Shown here piece by piece: positions 11,130 to 21,806 of a stretch of DNA of 64,000 bases. Position 1 is the stretch's first letter; every line of letters starts with the position of its first letter. Made by a program: the position numbers and the translations under genes. This DNA is from Histomonas meleagridis (lineage: Eukaryota; Parabasalia; Tritrichomonadida; Dientamoebidae): positions 496,001-560,000 of the forward strand of contig WSYJ01000149.1 in the NCBI GenBank assembly GCA_020186115.1, in the 5' to 3' direction. Under the pieces are notes generated by a model that saw nothing but the letters and a program-made list of their open reading frames with translations, was not told the DNA's origin and made no database searches.

Positions 11130-14100
11130 ATGGAAAAATGCGAAAACTTATCAAATCAAGGCAATAGATTCGAAAAATTACAATTTTTACAGAAAATAAT
11201 ACTTGATTTAAGTGAAGAGAACACTAATCAATCATTTCTTTCAATAATTAATATGTTTAATGAAAATTATGCATATTCTTTTAACTTACTTATTAGCCAA
11301 ATAATATATTCATCATTTATCTTACAGAATAATAATTTTAATAAATATTTTAATTTTATGAAAGAAATTGAAATATTCGAAGAAAAACATAAAATAAAAT
11401 CCAAAATATTTTCTGTATTTACACATTTTCTTCTCGGGAAATTATCACAAGAATCACATTATCTCCTTGAAGTTATGATTGAACGTAATGTATTAAAGCC
11501 CAAAGTGCTTGAAAGTCAAAACGAAAAATATTTTTTTCATTACATTTTATATAAAAATTTTAAAGAAGCAAACAACAAAATTTTATTACGTAAAGATTTC
11601 AAAGAAAGTCGCGAAGAACTTTCACAAGATAATTGGAAACTATATAAAAAATTAATTAAAGAAGGAGTTAATCCGAATGAAATTGCGAAAATAATTCGAA
11701 ATGATGAAATCGAAAAACTTCAAGAAATATCATCACAAACAAAATTTGATTTTAATCAAACAATTAAACCATCACTTTATGAAAGATATTCATTTATTAA
11801 CAAAAGAGGTGTTACATTAATTGATTATGCAGCATTTTTTGGATCAGTTAAATGTTTTAAATATTTGCTTATGAATGGGACAAATTTAATTAATACAGGA
11901 AAATATGCTGTTGCAGGTGGAAATGAAGAAATCATTCATTTATGTGAACAAAGTCATACATTGTTTGAAAGACCATATGAAACAGCAATTGAATTTCATC
12001 GGAATGATATCTTGAAATATATTTATGAAAATAAATTTGTTGATATTGAGAATTTAGAAGAATTAGGTATTGAATGCATTTTGCATCATAATTATGAAAT
12101 TTTTTCCTTTTTGCAAAAAGAAGGAATGGAAATCAACGATTCCATTATTAATATCGCAGCTAAAATAGGTAATATATTTCTTGTTAAATATTTTCTTGAA
12201 GAATATCAAATTCCAAAAAATATTTTGATTTTTTCGGTAAAATCGGGAAATATTGAACTGATCCAATACATTTTAAATCAAAATGGAATTGATATCAATG
12301 CTAAAGATATTTATTTGTTTTATTTGATATTTGTTTTAATAATCTGGTGATTCAAAACATTATTTGGAAATTGTTTTAATTATTTAATACAGCACTTATA
12401 ATTGCATCTCAATATCATCAAAATGATATATTTAATTTATTTTTTGAACAAGAAGAAATTGATAATAATCCTAAAGATTTTTATTTGTTGTGTTTTATAT
12501 TTGTTATATTAATTTTCTATTTCAAAATAATATTTGGAAATTATACAAATTATTTAATACTCCTTTTAATTGTGCAGCTGATTGTGTCCATATGGAAATA
12601 ATTAAATTACTTCTTAAACAAGAAGGAATCGATATTAATGCTAAAAACGTTTGTTTATTTATATTAAAATTGATTTTCATAACTTAAAGTTTCATTGTAA
12701 TAATTGGAAATCATTCAAATTATTTAGTACAGCACTTATTTGTGCATCTTATACAAGCAATTCAGAAATAGTTAAATTGCTTCTTGAACAAAAAGATATT
12801 GATGTCAATTCAAAAGATATATATTTATATTATTTAATATAAGTTTCTATAATTTGAAGTTCCAAAATAATGTTTGGAATTCATTTATGTTGTTTCAAAC
12901 AGCACTTATTTGGGTATCTTCTAAAGGAAACATAGAAATAGTTAAAATACTTCTTAAACATGAAGGAATTGATGTCAATGCAAAAGATATTTTTTAATTT
13001 AGTTTAATATTTGTTTTAACCATTTAATATTTCAAAATTATATTTGAAGACTATTTGAACTATTTCAAACAGCACTTATTAAGGCATCTAAAAAAGGTCA
13101 CATCGAAATAGTTAAAATCCTTCTTGAACAAGAAAGAATTGATATTAATATCAAAAATATTTGTTAATTTTTCCCATTGTTTAATACAATATTTTAATGT
13201 TTTGAAATAAAATATGGAAATTATTTGTAATATTTAATACAATTTGTTTTCATGCAATTCAAAATGGAAATACAGAAATCGTTAAATTACTTCTCCAACA
13301 TAAAGGAAATGATGTTAATATCAAAAATATATATTGATATTTATCAAAATTAGATTCTTTTATTTAATGTTTCAAAATAATATTTGGGAATTATTTAAAT
13401 TATTTGATACAGCACTCATTTTGGCTTCAGAAAAGGGATATATAGAAATAGTTAAATTACTTCTTGACAAAAAAGGTATTGATTTCAATGCAAGAAATGT
13501 TTATTTAATTATTATAAAATTAATTTCAATAATTTTTTGTTTTAAAATAATGTTTGGAAATTACTCAAATTGTTTAACACAGCTCTTATTTTAGCATCTG
13601 AAAAGGGATACACAGAAATAGTAAAATTACTTCTTGAACAAAACGGAATAGATATCAATGTTAAAGACATATATTTGATTGATTTGATTTTTCATTTAAT
13701 AATTTGATATTTCAAAATAATTTTTGGAGATTATTAAAATTATTTAAAACAAGTTTGATTTTGGCAGCAGAAAATGGTCATACAGAAACTGTTAAATTAC
13801 TTCTTGAACAAGAAGGAATTGATATTAATGCGAAAGATAATTAGTTATCTTATTTAAACTTTATTTAAATAATTTGACATTAAAATATAATATTTGGAAA
13901 TTATATAAAATATTTAGAACAGCACTTATGTTTGCATCTGATAATGGTCATAAAGACATAGTTCAAATGCTTCTTTTACAAGAAAAAATTGAAGTTAATT
14001 CTAAAGAAATTTATTTCTGTCACAAAAATTTTCAGAAAATACTTTGCTATTTCAAACAAATTTATGGAAATTATTCAAATTATTTTATACAGCACTTATG

Positions 14101-15545
14101 TTTGCATCTTCAAGCGGTAAAACAGAAATAGTTGAAATACTACTTAAACAAAAAACAATTGACATCAATGCTATAGATGTTTACATGATTTAATTGATTT
14201 TTCATGTAATAATTTGAAATATAATAATAACATTTGGAAATAATTTAAACTACTTCAAACTGCACTTATAAAAGCATCTGAAAGAAATCATACGATAATA
14301 GTTAAGTTACTTCTTGAAAATAAAATTGATATTAACATTAGAGATGTTAACTTGTTTTATTTAAATTTTATAGAAATAATTTGAAATTACAAAATAATAT
14401 TTGGAATATTTTTTAAATAAATTGGAGCTCACTAATTTATGCATCATATAATGGCTTTACAGAGATAGTTAAATTACTTCTTGCACAAGAAGGAATTGAT
14501 ATTAATGCGAAAAACATTTATTACTTTAATTTAATGTTTAATTTAATAATTTGAAATATTATAATATCATTTGGAATTAATTCATGTTAATTCAAACAGC
14601 ACTTATGAAAGCATCTGAAAAAAATCATACTGAAATAGTTAAGTTACTTCTGGAAAATGAAGGAATTAATATTAATGATAGAGATGTTGTTTTTGTTTAT
14701 TTAAATTTTATTTAAATAATTTGAAATTACAAAATAATATTTGGAATATTTTCCAAAGTTATTGGAATGCATTAATTTATGCTTCATATGATGGTAATAT
14801 AGAAACAGTTAAATTACTTCTTGAACAAAAAGGAATTGATATCAATGCTATAGATTTTTATTTGTTTTGTTTGATTTTTTATTTGGTAATTTAAAATATT
14901 ATAAAAAAATTCGGAATTAATATAAATTAATTCAAACAGCACTAATTTGTGCTTCTTCAAATTGTAAAATCGAAATAGTTAGATTACTTCTTGAACAAAC
15001 AGAAATTGATATCAATTCTAAAGATATTTACTTTATTTCATATGTAATTTATTTTAATTATTTGGAATTTTGAAATAATATTTGGAAATTGTTTAAATAT
15101 TTTTGGACTGCACTTATGATTGCATCTGAAGAAGGTTATACAGAAATAGTTAAATTATTAATCCAACAAAAAGGAATCGATATTAATGCCGTTGATTATG
15201 TTTACGTATTCTGTTTAATTTTTATTTAAATACTTTGGAATTAAAAAATAATATTTGGAAATTGTTTAAGCAATTTTGGACTGCATTAATTTGCGCATCT
15301 TATAATGGGCATGTTAATATCGTTAAATTGCTTGTTGAACAAAAAGGAATTGATATTAATATATTAGATATTAATTTATTATATTTAAAATTTGTTTTAA
15401 TAATATAATATTTCACAATAATGCATGAAAATTGTTGATAATTTTTGAAACAGCACTTATGATTGCTTCTGAAACAGGACACAACGAAATAGTAAAAATA
15501 CTAATTGAACATGGAGGAATTGAAATAGCTGATAAAAATAACTAA
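11130..15545 (+). CDS. Ankyrin gene B: DUF3447 N-terminal region plus 19 spacer-separated ankyrin modules
   Basis: Bases 11130-12308 are one open frame: about 390 residues with the DUF3447 block (SLYERYSFINKRGVTLIDYA, KYAVAGGNEEIIHLCE) and a first ankyrin ending NAKD. Nineteen further modules follow, starting at about 12389, 12559, 12729, 12899, 13069, 13239, 13409, 13579, 13749, 13919, 14089, 14259, 14426, 14596, 14766, 14936, 15107, 15280 and 15450. I translated each: about 30 codons of the form TALIxASxxGHTEIVKLLLEQEGIDINAKD, with no stop and no frame-breaking indel; module 12 lacks one codon. The last ends in TAA at 15543-15545. The intervening spacers are 80 nt in 17 of 19 cases. The predicted spliced product has about 1,000 residues. 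If spacers are not removed, translation stops at 12350. Confidence 0.6.
12309..15449 (+). repeat. Array of about 170-bp units: 90-nt ankyrin module plus 80-nt phase-breaking spacer
   Basis: Each unit has a conserved coding part and a spacer measured from the Asp codon of NAKD to the Thr codon of the next TALI. Spacer lengths in order: sixteen of 80, then 81, 83 and 80. Spacers start with a loose RTTTAT. They share a 3' half containing CAAAATAATATTTGG, then AAATTATTTAAATTATTT, then one variable codon before ACA. No GT...AG pair or ACTAAC-type branch site recurs. Confidence 0.85.
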
Positions 15546-16136
15546 CTCAATATTACGGATCGTTAATAGATATAATAAAAATTAATATAAATAAATTCTT
15601 TTTGATATATTTTATCAAAACCTAATTCTTATCATTTAAACTTATAAAAAAAAAAAGAAAATCCATTAAACAAAAACTTTTTACTTATATTAATATTAAT
15701 AAATTCCTAAAACATTAACATATTATTAAGATATCTTAAACTGAAGAGATATATTTGTTGTAAAACTTTTTATATATGAATAGAAAAAATCTTAAAGTAA
15801 TCAAAAATTCTATGAAAACCAAATTCATTTGACTTTCAACATGCGCAATTCCAATAATATTTCATTTTATTATCAACCTAACAAAAACAAAAAAATTTTA
15901 TGAAATTTCTAAAGTAAAAATAAACAACTCTTTATAATAAATACAATCAAATTTTGAAAAATTCCTTTTTAATACATAATTAAATGATTTCTTTGTACTA
16001 AAAAAATGATCATTAACTCATATTATCTTTCTTATTATTTTTTGTGATAATTCTATCGTCGACGATCAAAACCATAACAATTTTCAAATATAATTCAAAT
16101 TTCAATTTATTGCAGCTTTACAGGAAATTACATAAA
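15546..16136. other. Intergenic region
   Basis: About 590 AT-rich bases between ankyrin gene B and the kinase gene. A TCGTCGACGAT palindrome-like site lies at about 16057-16067, some 70 nt before the kinase ATG. I see no other feature. Confidence 0.4.
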
Positions 16137-17426
16137 ATGAGCTTCTTCAAGGTTCATCGTTATCTCGTGGGTCAGAAGATTGGATCCGGCTCATTTTCAT
16201 CCATCCGGCTCTGCTTTAAATCAGCCGGTGAACATCCACTGGTTGCAAAAATCACATCCAAAAAAGTCGCTGCCTCTTTAGTAGATGGCAATAGAATAGA
16301 TTTCAACGAGAAAACTCTTTCTCCTCTACTTTGCCATCCAAACATTTTAGCCATTCACGAAGTTATTGAAGGAAAATCACAAACATTCCAAATATCAGAT
16401 CTTTATGAAAAAGGTGACCTTCTCCAGCTCCTTAGGACATCTGGGCTATCAAAGCAAGTCATAATTTCAATAGCAGATCAAATCCTTGCAGCTATCGAAT
16501 ATCTACATGAGAATCATATTTGTCACCGAGACATAAAACTAGAAAATGTACTCCTCACAGATAAAATGGGCGTTAGACTTTCAGACCTTGGCCTTGCATA
16601 TGTCACTTTTGATGATAAAGTAACAGGGAAATGCGGCTCTTATCAATACGTTGCCCCTGAGGTTCTTACCCAACGCTTTTATGATGGCTTTAAAGCCGAT
16701 ATATGGAGTTGCGGGGTTCTTTTCTTCTCAATTTTCTCGAAACGATTTCCATACAAAGAGAATGAGCCTCCAACCAACATCAAATTCGACGCGCTCCCCG
16801 CTGACGTCCGCCCGCTGATATCGGCTATGCTTAACATAGATCCAAAAAAACGTCCGACGGCCAAAGAGTGCCGTAAATTTGATGTTTTCAATTCAATTCC
16901 AGTTCGAACCCCTCCTTATATGTCACCGTTTGATTTTGACGTGCCAATTCAACACCCAAAAATGGATGTTGTCTCAAGAGTTTCACAATTGATTAGCGTT
17001 GCACCGAATGAAGTTAATAATCAATTGTCAAAGCCTGAACCATGTATCGAGAAATTACTTTATTATTTGTTCTTCCAAAAATTACAATCAAGACATCTAT
17101 TCAAGAGATTTAAATCATGTCCAATTAATAACAAAAAAGTATTCGATACTTTCATCGAGAAAAAATATAGAGCTCATAGTTGTGCTTTGATGAAGGCAAT
17201 TAATGGATTTTTGTTACCTTTTAATTGCTGTATATCAACAGCTGCAACTTTAAATAGAACTATTGTATTGAACCAAGTTGATGATGATTCTTCGGCTTCT
17301 TTTGATCTAGTGGATTGTGATGATTTCGAATGTTGTATACTAACGTTGACAGTAAGAAAGGAATGCAGTCTTTTCCCTACGAAATTACTTGCATACTTAG
17401 ATAGCATGTTTGAGTTCGTTGGGTAA
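16137..17426 (+). CDS. CAMK-like serine/threonine protein kinase
   Basis: 429 residues from ATG 16137 (MSFFKVHRYLVGQKIG). The frame is open further upstream, but only a GTG is available there. The catalytic domain occupies about residues 8-270. It has the glycine loop GSGSFSS near 15, the lysine in VAKITSKK, HRDIKLENVLL near 131, DLG instead of DFG near 148, and APEVL near 172. The DLG variant keeps the metal-binding Asp, so activity is likely. The order and sequence resemble the SNF1/AMPK and MARK-type CAMK group that is expanded in trichomonads. The C-terminal 150 residues are unassigned; they could be a KA1-like regulatory domain (inference only). Confidence 0.85.
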   Translation: MSFFKVHRYLVGQKIGSGSFSSIRLCFKSAGEHPLVAKITSKKVAASLVDGNRIDFNEKTLSPLLCHPNILAIHEVIEGKSQTFQISDLYEKGDLLQLLRTSGLSKQVIISIADQILAAIEYLHENHICHRDIKLENVLLTDKMGVRLSDLGLAYVTFDDKVTGKCGSYQYVAPEVLTQRFYDGFKADIWSCGVLFFSIFSKRFPYKENEPPTNIKFDALPADVRPLISAMLNIDPKKRPTAKECRKFDVFNSIPVRTPPYMSPFDFDVPIQHPKMDVVSRVSQLISVAPNEVNNQLSKPEPCIEKLLYYLFFQKLQSRHLFKRFKSCPINNKKVFDTFIEKKYRAHSCALMKAINGFLLPFNCCISTAATLNRTIVLNQVDDDSSASFDLVDCDDFECCILTLTVRKECSLFPTKLLAYLDSMFEFVG

Positions 17427-17798
17427 TATGAATATGAGCCAAAAGACAGAATATAAATGTAAGAATAGAGAACTAGCAATGATTTTTTGATGTTTATGAT
17501 AATTTGTGTTAGAACATCAAAATGTTTGATGTGAACAATACCTTAACGGTCGCTTATATAATTTTGGTTTTTATTTCCTCGAATTGGGATAATTTATATT
17601 TCATATAAATTTAATTTTGTTTCACTGTTAAAAATTATATAATATTTTTTTTTATTTTTGTTTTGCAAAAGCCATATTTTATTTATAAGTCTGGATATAT
17701 TTGCAAAAGTACTAAAGGATGGACGAAGGATTCCTTTACATTCAATTTTGATTATTTTCTTAAAACTTTAGGGTAAGATTATTTTTAAAGAATAGCAA
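17427..17798. other. Convergent intergenic region
   Basis: About 370 bases between the 3' ends of two convergent genes. It contains an AACGGTC at about 17545 with no gene start next to it. No RNA gene or ORF seen. Confidence 0.4.
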
Positions 17799-20700
17799 TC
17801 AATCGGGACCGCAAATTTTCAAAATTTTCATTTTCGAATCGATACATTTAAATAATAACATATAAGGGACATTTTTTTGGGCAATTCTATTTTTAATTAT
17901 ATTTATAAAAGTTTCATTTAATGACTTAATTTCACTTGATTTATTTAAAATTGATATTAATAATGAATCAGAAACATTACAAATAATTTCATTTTGATTA
18001 TATAATAAAATTGATTCATCATAATAAAATAACGAATTTTGTTTTATATTAATTTTAGGTATTTTCATATTTAACTTATTATATATCAAAATGAGATCAG
18101 AATATATAAAAGGCGGAACTAAATGGATTTTAATTTGTGGAAACTCATTAATTTTTATTTGTTTTTCGATTATTAATATTTTTAATATGTTAATAAAAGT
18201 ATTTAATGAATTTGAAGTAATAATTTGATCAAATTCAAAATAATTATTCGAATAATTATAAATATTTTTATGTTCGAAATATTTCGAATCATTTAATATA
18301 TAAAATATTTGCTCATAAAGTAAATTATAATCACTTTCAGGTATAACATTTATAATTGACTTAGAAATAAGTCTTCTAATTCTTGACGACTTATTATCAA
18401 TATGTTTTATTAACAAGTTTAATATTTCAGTTTCTTTTTTAGTCGAATTAAATAATGATAAAACAGTTATCGCAAAGTATATAGTATGATTATTAATAGA
18501 CTTTAATGCATTAATTAATATTTCTTTAGAGTTTGGAAACTTTTGGAAAAATATCATTAAATTTATTGTCTTTTCACTTCGCTTCCAAAGCTTTTGTAAT
18601 AAAGTCGCAAAACATAAGTTTAATGCACTTATGAAGTCCCAACAATGGAATTTTTCGGATGTTTCGAATATTATTTGGAATATTTTTGGTAAAAATGTTT
18701 CTTCATAAGAAGAAGTAATTTTATCTTTGAGAACAAATCGAATAACATTTAATGTGTTTGTAGCTTCGATTTCATTCGAAGTATTTTTTAATAAGTTAAT
18801 TAAAGCGTTTAATATTTTAATTTGATTTTGATTTAAGTTAACTTTATCATTGTTTTTGTTATTATATATTCTAATTAATGATAAAGCTACAAATGGTAAT
18901 GAAGCACTTCTTCGCATATTTTCCATATCGAAATTACTTAAAATTGTTAATAATTGCGTTGTATAATTATTAAGTTTTGTTTGAGAAATTTCGATATTGT
19001 TTATTAACTTAAATAATGATTCAAAGACAAATTGTCCATGATATGAAATTCCGACATCTTTCGTATTAATAAAAACATCGAAAAATTTGTCAACAATTTC
19101 ATTTAGAAATGTTTCAGTGAAAACAATTGTTTTATCCTTTAAAAAGCGCTCAAGAGTATGAATAGTTTCGGAATTATTTTCTTTTAATTCATTAATATAT
19201 TTATTTAATGTTTCCTCATTATTTTTAACGTTAATTTTATTATCATTTTGTTCTTTAAATCCAAAATTACGTAAAATTTCCGCTTTTTTGTTATCTTTTT
19301 TATATATTTCATTATATATTATATTGTATACATTTTTACTAAATTTCGTCGATGGATCAAATAACAATGAATATATTGAATGAAGTAATGTTTCATTATA
19401 AATATTTGGGAAATGTTTCCAAATTATTAAAGTTAAATCAAATCCAAATTTTCGTTGTGTTGTTACTGAATCAGGTGCCATTAAATAAACAAATTCATTT
19501 AAAAATGAGTTTAATACATTATGAACAACTTCTTTATTCGAAAAGGATTTAAATATATTAATAAAATCATTAAATAAATTGAATATAATTTGTATATGTT
19601 TCGATGAATCACAATAAATCATTTTAATGAAATATTTTGTTATTAATTTTAATAACTTTTCAGAAGCTAAAAAATCTGTTTTAAGTAATACTTGAAATGA
19701 TAAAAGTTTTAAGTCATAATTACAATGTCGAATTCCATACTTTAAATCATTATATATATCATAATTCGGCCATTTCGATTTTGGTATTGTTGAAAGTGTT
19801 TCTAATCGTAGCCAAACTTTTATAGAATTCGATTTAATATCATTAAATAATTCAAATGCTTTTGTTATCATTTGTGGCTGTAAGTTATAAAATGGCTGAA
19901 ATATCGAAACAAATGTTTTAAAGTTATAATTATCATCATGTTGAACCGAATATTCAATGATTGACTTAATTAAATTTTCGGATTTTAATTTGTTGTTCTT
20001 ACAAAATGATTTAATACATTTGTTAACTAATGAGCAATCAGATGCATCTTGTGATAGCTCAATTAACTCATTTGTAATCGATGGAAAATCAGTATAAAAT
20101 GTTATAATGTCGGGAAGTACAAAAGATTTGAAATGTGTTTGATATGAAAGTTGTTCAACTGATAAATATAATTGTTTCCCTAATTGATTTAACGTTTTGT
20201 CTTTTTTGGAGCGCTTAATAATGGATAAATATAAATTCTCTAAGGAATTATGTATATTTGCATTTCGTGAATCAAAGTCAAGAATCATAAAAGCAATCGA
20301 ATTGGAAACAAATGATTCAAAGTCTTGAATATAATTGGTCAAACGCATTAATGACACATATCCAAAGATTTTGTCTTCAATAGAAGATTCGGACGATAGA
20401 AAATTGAGAAGTTTATTGTATATTGAATTTGTGATTTCGGATTTTTCTGGAATTCCTGAGACTGTTATTGATAAAAACAAATAAAAACAGTTCCTATTGA
20501 GTTTAGATTTAAGCATCAATAATAATGGAGATTTTGTTTCAGAATATAGATTAAGAATATCATTGATGTTAATAATAGTTAGAATGATTTCTGAAAGGGC
20601 TCTTGTTAAAGAATAAATAGTTTCAAAGTTAGTTTCATTAGAAATAACATCAAGAATATATGAGCCTAAAATTGAATATGAATTTGTTTCAACATGTGGG

Positions 20701-21161
20701 AAATGATTTATGCCTGAACTAATGGGAATTGGCGCTTGTTGTGATCTTAAATATGGTTCAATTAATTTAGAACATGATGGAATATCTTTTCCAGATGATA
20801 TAAAAACAAGAAATTCTTCATTCTTTGATTCAAAAAATACTTCCTTTCCAAATATTAATATGAAATTATTGGCCGATTGGAAATTTGGATTTGATGACTT
20901 CCAAAATGATTTTTCGATTGTTTCAATACAAATATTCTGGAATTCCTTCAATTTATTTATTTTTCGCATTATGTTTTTTACTTTTGTTGACATAGTTTGA
21001 AGAACAAAGAATGAGTTTTCTCCGCAAATGCGATCTGCTAAAATATTCATTGTTAAATTCTCGTTTTCATTAAGAGAGTCTCTGAGGAAATCAACAAACA
21101 TTTGTACATTTTTAGTTGTAATTTCTTCATGTTCTAAAAAAAAAGTTTTCAATTGTTCCAT
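17799..21161 (-). CDS. THADA/Trm732-like HEAT-repeat protein (DUF2428)
   Basis: 1,120 residues of helical repeats. The ATG at 21161 (MEQLKTFFLEHEE) is chosen because the open frame upstream has only a TTG. The diagnostic segment is near residue 747: MRRSASLPFVALSLI, resembling the RRSAGLPF block of DUF2428. It is followed near 800-840 by a pattern typical of THADA and yeast Trm732 (ATNTLNVIRFVLKD, then HCWDFISALNLCFATLL). The family partners with the Trm7/FTSJ1 methyltransferase for 2'-O-methylation of position 32 in the tRNA anticodon loop. The rest of the protein is too diverged for me to align. A generic HEAT-repeat protein is the alternative. Confidence 0.6.
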   Translation of the reverse strand: MEQLKTFFLEHEEITTKNVQMFVDFLRDSLNENENLTMNILADRICGENSFFVLQTMSTKVKNIMRKINKLKEFQNICIETIEKSFWKSSNPNFQSANNFILIFGKEVFFESKNEEFLVFISSGKDIPSCSKLIEPYLRSQQAPIPISSGINHFPHVETNSYSILGSYILDVISNETNFETIYSLTRALSEIILTIININDILNLYSETKSPLLLMLKSKLNRNCFYLFLSITVSGIPEKSEITNSIYNKLLNFLSSESSIEDKIFGYVSLMRLTNYIQDFESFVSNSIAFMILDFDSRNANIHNSLENLYLSIIKRSKKDKTLNQLGKQLYLSVEQLSYQTHFKSFVLPDIITFYTDFPSITNELIELSQDASDCSLVNKCIKSFCKNNKLKSENLIKSIIEYSVQHDDNYNFKTFVSIFQPFYNLQPQMITKAFELFNDIKSNSIKVWLRLETLSTIPKSKWPNYDIYNDLKYGIRHCNYDLKLLSFQVLLKTDFLASEKLLKLITKYFIKMIYCDSSKHIQIIFNLFNDFINIFKSFSNKEVVHNVLNSFLNEFVYLMAPDSVTTQRKFGFDLTLIIWKHFPNIYNETLLHSIYSLLFDPSTKFSKNVYNIIYNEIYKKDNKKAEILRNFGFKEQNDNKINVKNNEETLNKYINELKENNSETIHTLERFLKDKTIVFTETFLNEIVDKFFDVFINTKDVGISYHGQFVFESLFKLINNIEISQTKLNNYTTQLLTILSNFDMENMRRSASLPFVALSLIRIYNNKNNDKVNLNQNQIKILNALINLLKNTSNEIEATNTLNVIRFVLKDKITSSYEETFLPKIFQIIFETSEKFHCWDFISALNLCFATLLQKLWKRSEKTINLMIFFQKFPNSKEILINALKSINNHTIYFAITVLSLFNSTKKETEILNLLIKHIDNKSSRIRRLISKSIINVIPESDYNLLYEQIFYILNDSKYFEHKNIYNYSNNYFEFDQIITSNSLNTFINILKILIIEKQIKINEFPQIKIHLVPPFIYSDLILIYNKLNMKIPKINIKQNSLFYYDESILLYNQNEIICNVSDSLLISILNKSSEIKSLNETFINIIKNRIAQKNVPYMLLFKCIDSKMKILKICGPD

Positions 21162-21412
21162 TGCGACCAACAGAAAAAAGACAATTTAAAAGTTCACAAA
21201 TTATTTTGCCATATTAAAAATTAATTCCCAGTAATTCCTCTAAATGTTTATAAAATTTATAAATTAAATTATATTTTTATATTATACGCGTAATGTAAAA
21301 GTTATGTTTCCCATAATTTTCGGTAATAATCACAATTATTTATTTTTATCAATAATTACAACAATGTCAAAAAATAACCACTCAGTCTAACATGATGGAT
21401 AAAAATTTTTAT

Positions 21413-21429
21413 CATCCCATGATGGGATG
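21413..21429. repeat. Perfect 8-bp inverted repeat
   Basis: CATCCCAT, one G, then ATGGGATG. It lies in the gap between the THADA-like gene and the Pro/His-rich gene. It could be a dimeric protein-binding site; function unknown. Confidence 0.6.
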
Positions 21430-21572
21430 TGGCTTGGTTGTGAGAAGGAGAAATCAATTTAATAAAAAATAAAGAAAGATCATGTGGTTATAGTTGAAAA
21501 GTATTGTATAGGTTGCATGCTACATAACAAAATAATTCAAACAAAAATGAAGAACAAAAAATACTTTAATTG

Positions 21573-21624
21573 AGGTGAAATCAACAATATCGTTGCAAGA
21601 ATTCTTGGTGTTGAAATTTCACCT
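21573..21624. repeat. Strong imperfect hairpin (52 nt)
   Basis: Outer arms AGGTGAAAT (21573-21581) and ATTTCACCT (21616-21624) are perfect complements. Inside them, CAACA pairs with TGTTG after a two-base bulge, and the apical part holds the palindrome AAGAATTCTT. It lies about 170 nt upstream of the Pro/His gene initiator. This could be a structured RNA element or a regulatory palindrome. Confidence 0.65.
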
Positions 21625-21794
21625 AAAAATCATCGATGATTTGAACAATAACCACTTTTTGCTTTCAAATTTTGAATAATTTTGTTTATTGCAAAGAATT
21701 AACAAAGTCATTTATTGAATTATCGGGTAAAACCATCCAAACTCGGTGCTTTCAAATTATTGAATTATTGTTGTTGTTGACAAAATATAACATT

Positions 21795-21801
21795 TCACAA
21801 A
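21795..21801 (+). promoter_or_regulatory. Initiator (Inr) of the Pro/His-rich gene
   Basis: TCACAAA fits the trichomonad Inr TCAYWW. A start at its A would give a 10-nt leader before the ATG at 21807. Confidence 0.6.
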
Positions 21802-21806
21802 CAAAG

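Larger units (their letters stand above)
21162..21794. other. Intergenic region between divergent genes
   Basis: About 630 bases without a credible protein gene. It contains the 8-bp inverted repeat and the 52-nt hairpin listed separately. Confidence 0.45.

Noticed and set aside
12309-15449. Classical trichomonad GT...AG introns between ankyrin modules
   Set aside because: No spacer set shows a shared GT near the 5' end or AG at the 3' end. AG is absent at the expected place in about a third of junctions, and no ACTAAC-type branch site recurs.
12309-15449. CRISPR array or satellite repeat
   Set aside because: The period is 170 bp, but the repeated part codes for ankyrin modules. The context is eukaryotic and sequences are diverged, so neither label fits.
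12309-15449. AT-AC introns defined by spacer start AT and end AC
   Set aside because: The terminal AC is just the Thr codon. Where the residue is Ser or Asn (modules 13 and 15), AC is missing, so it is not a splice signal.
12389-15449. Translational bypass with matching take-off and landing codons
   Set aside because: The codon before the spacer (usually GAT) is not repeated at the landing side except once, so the simple hopping model is not supported, though it is not excluded.
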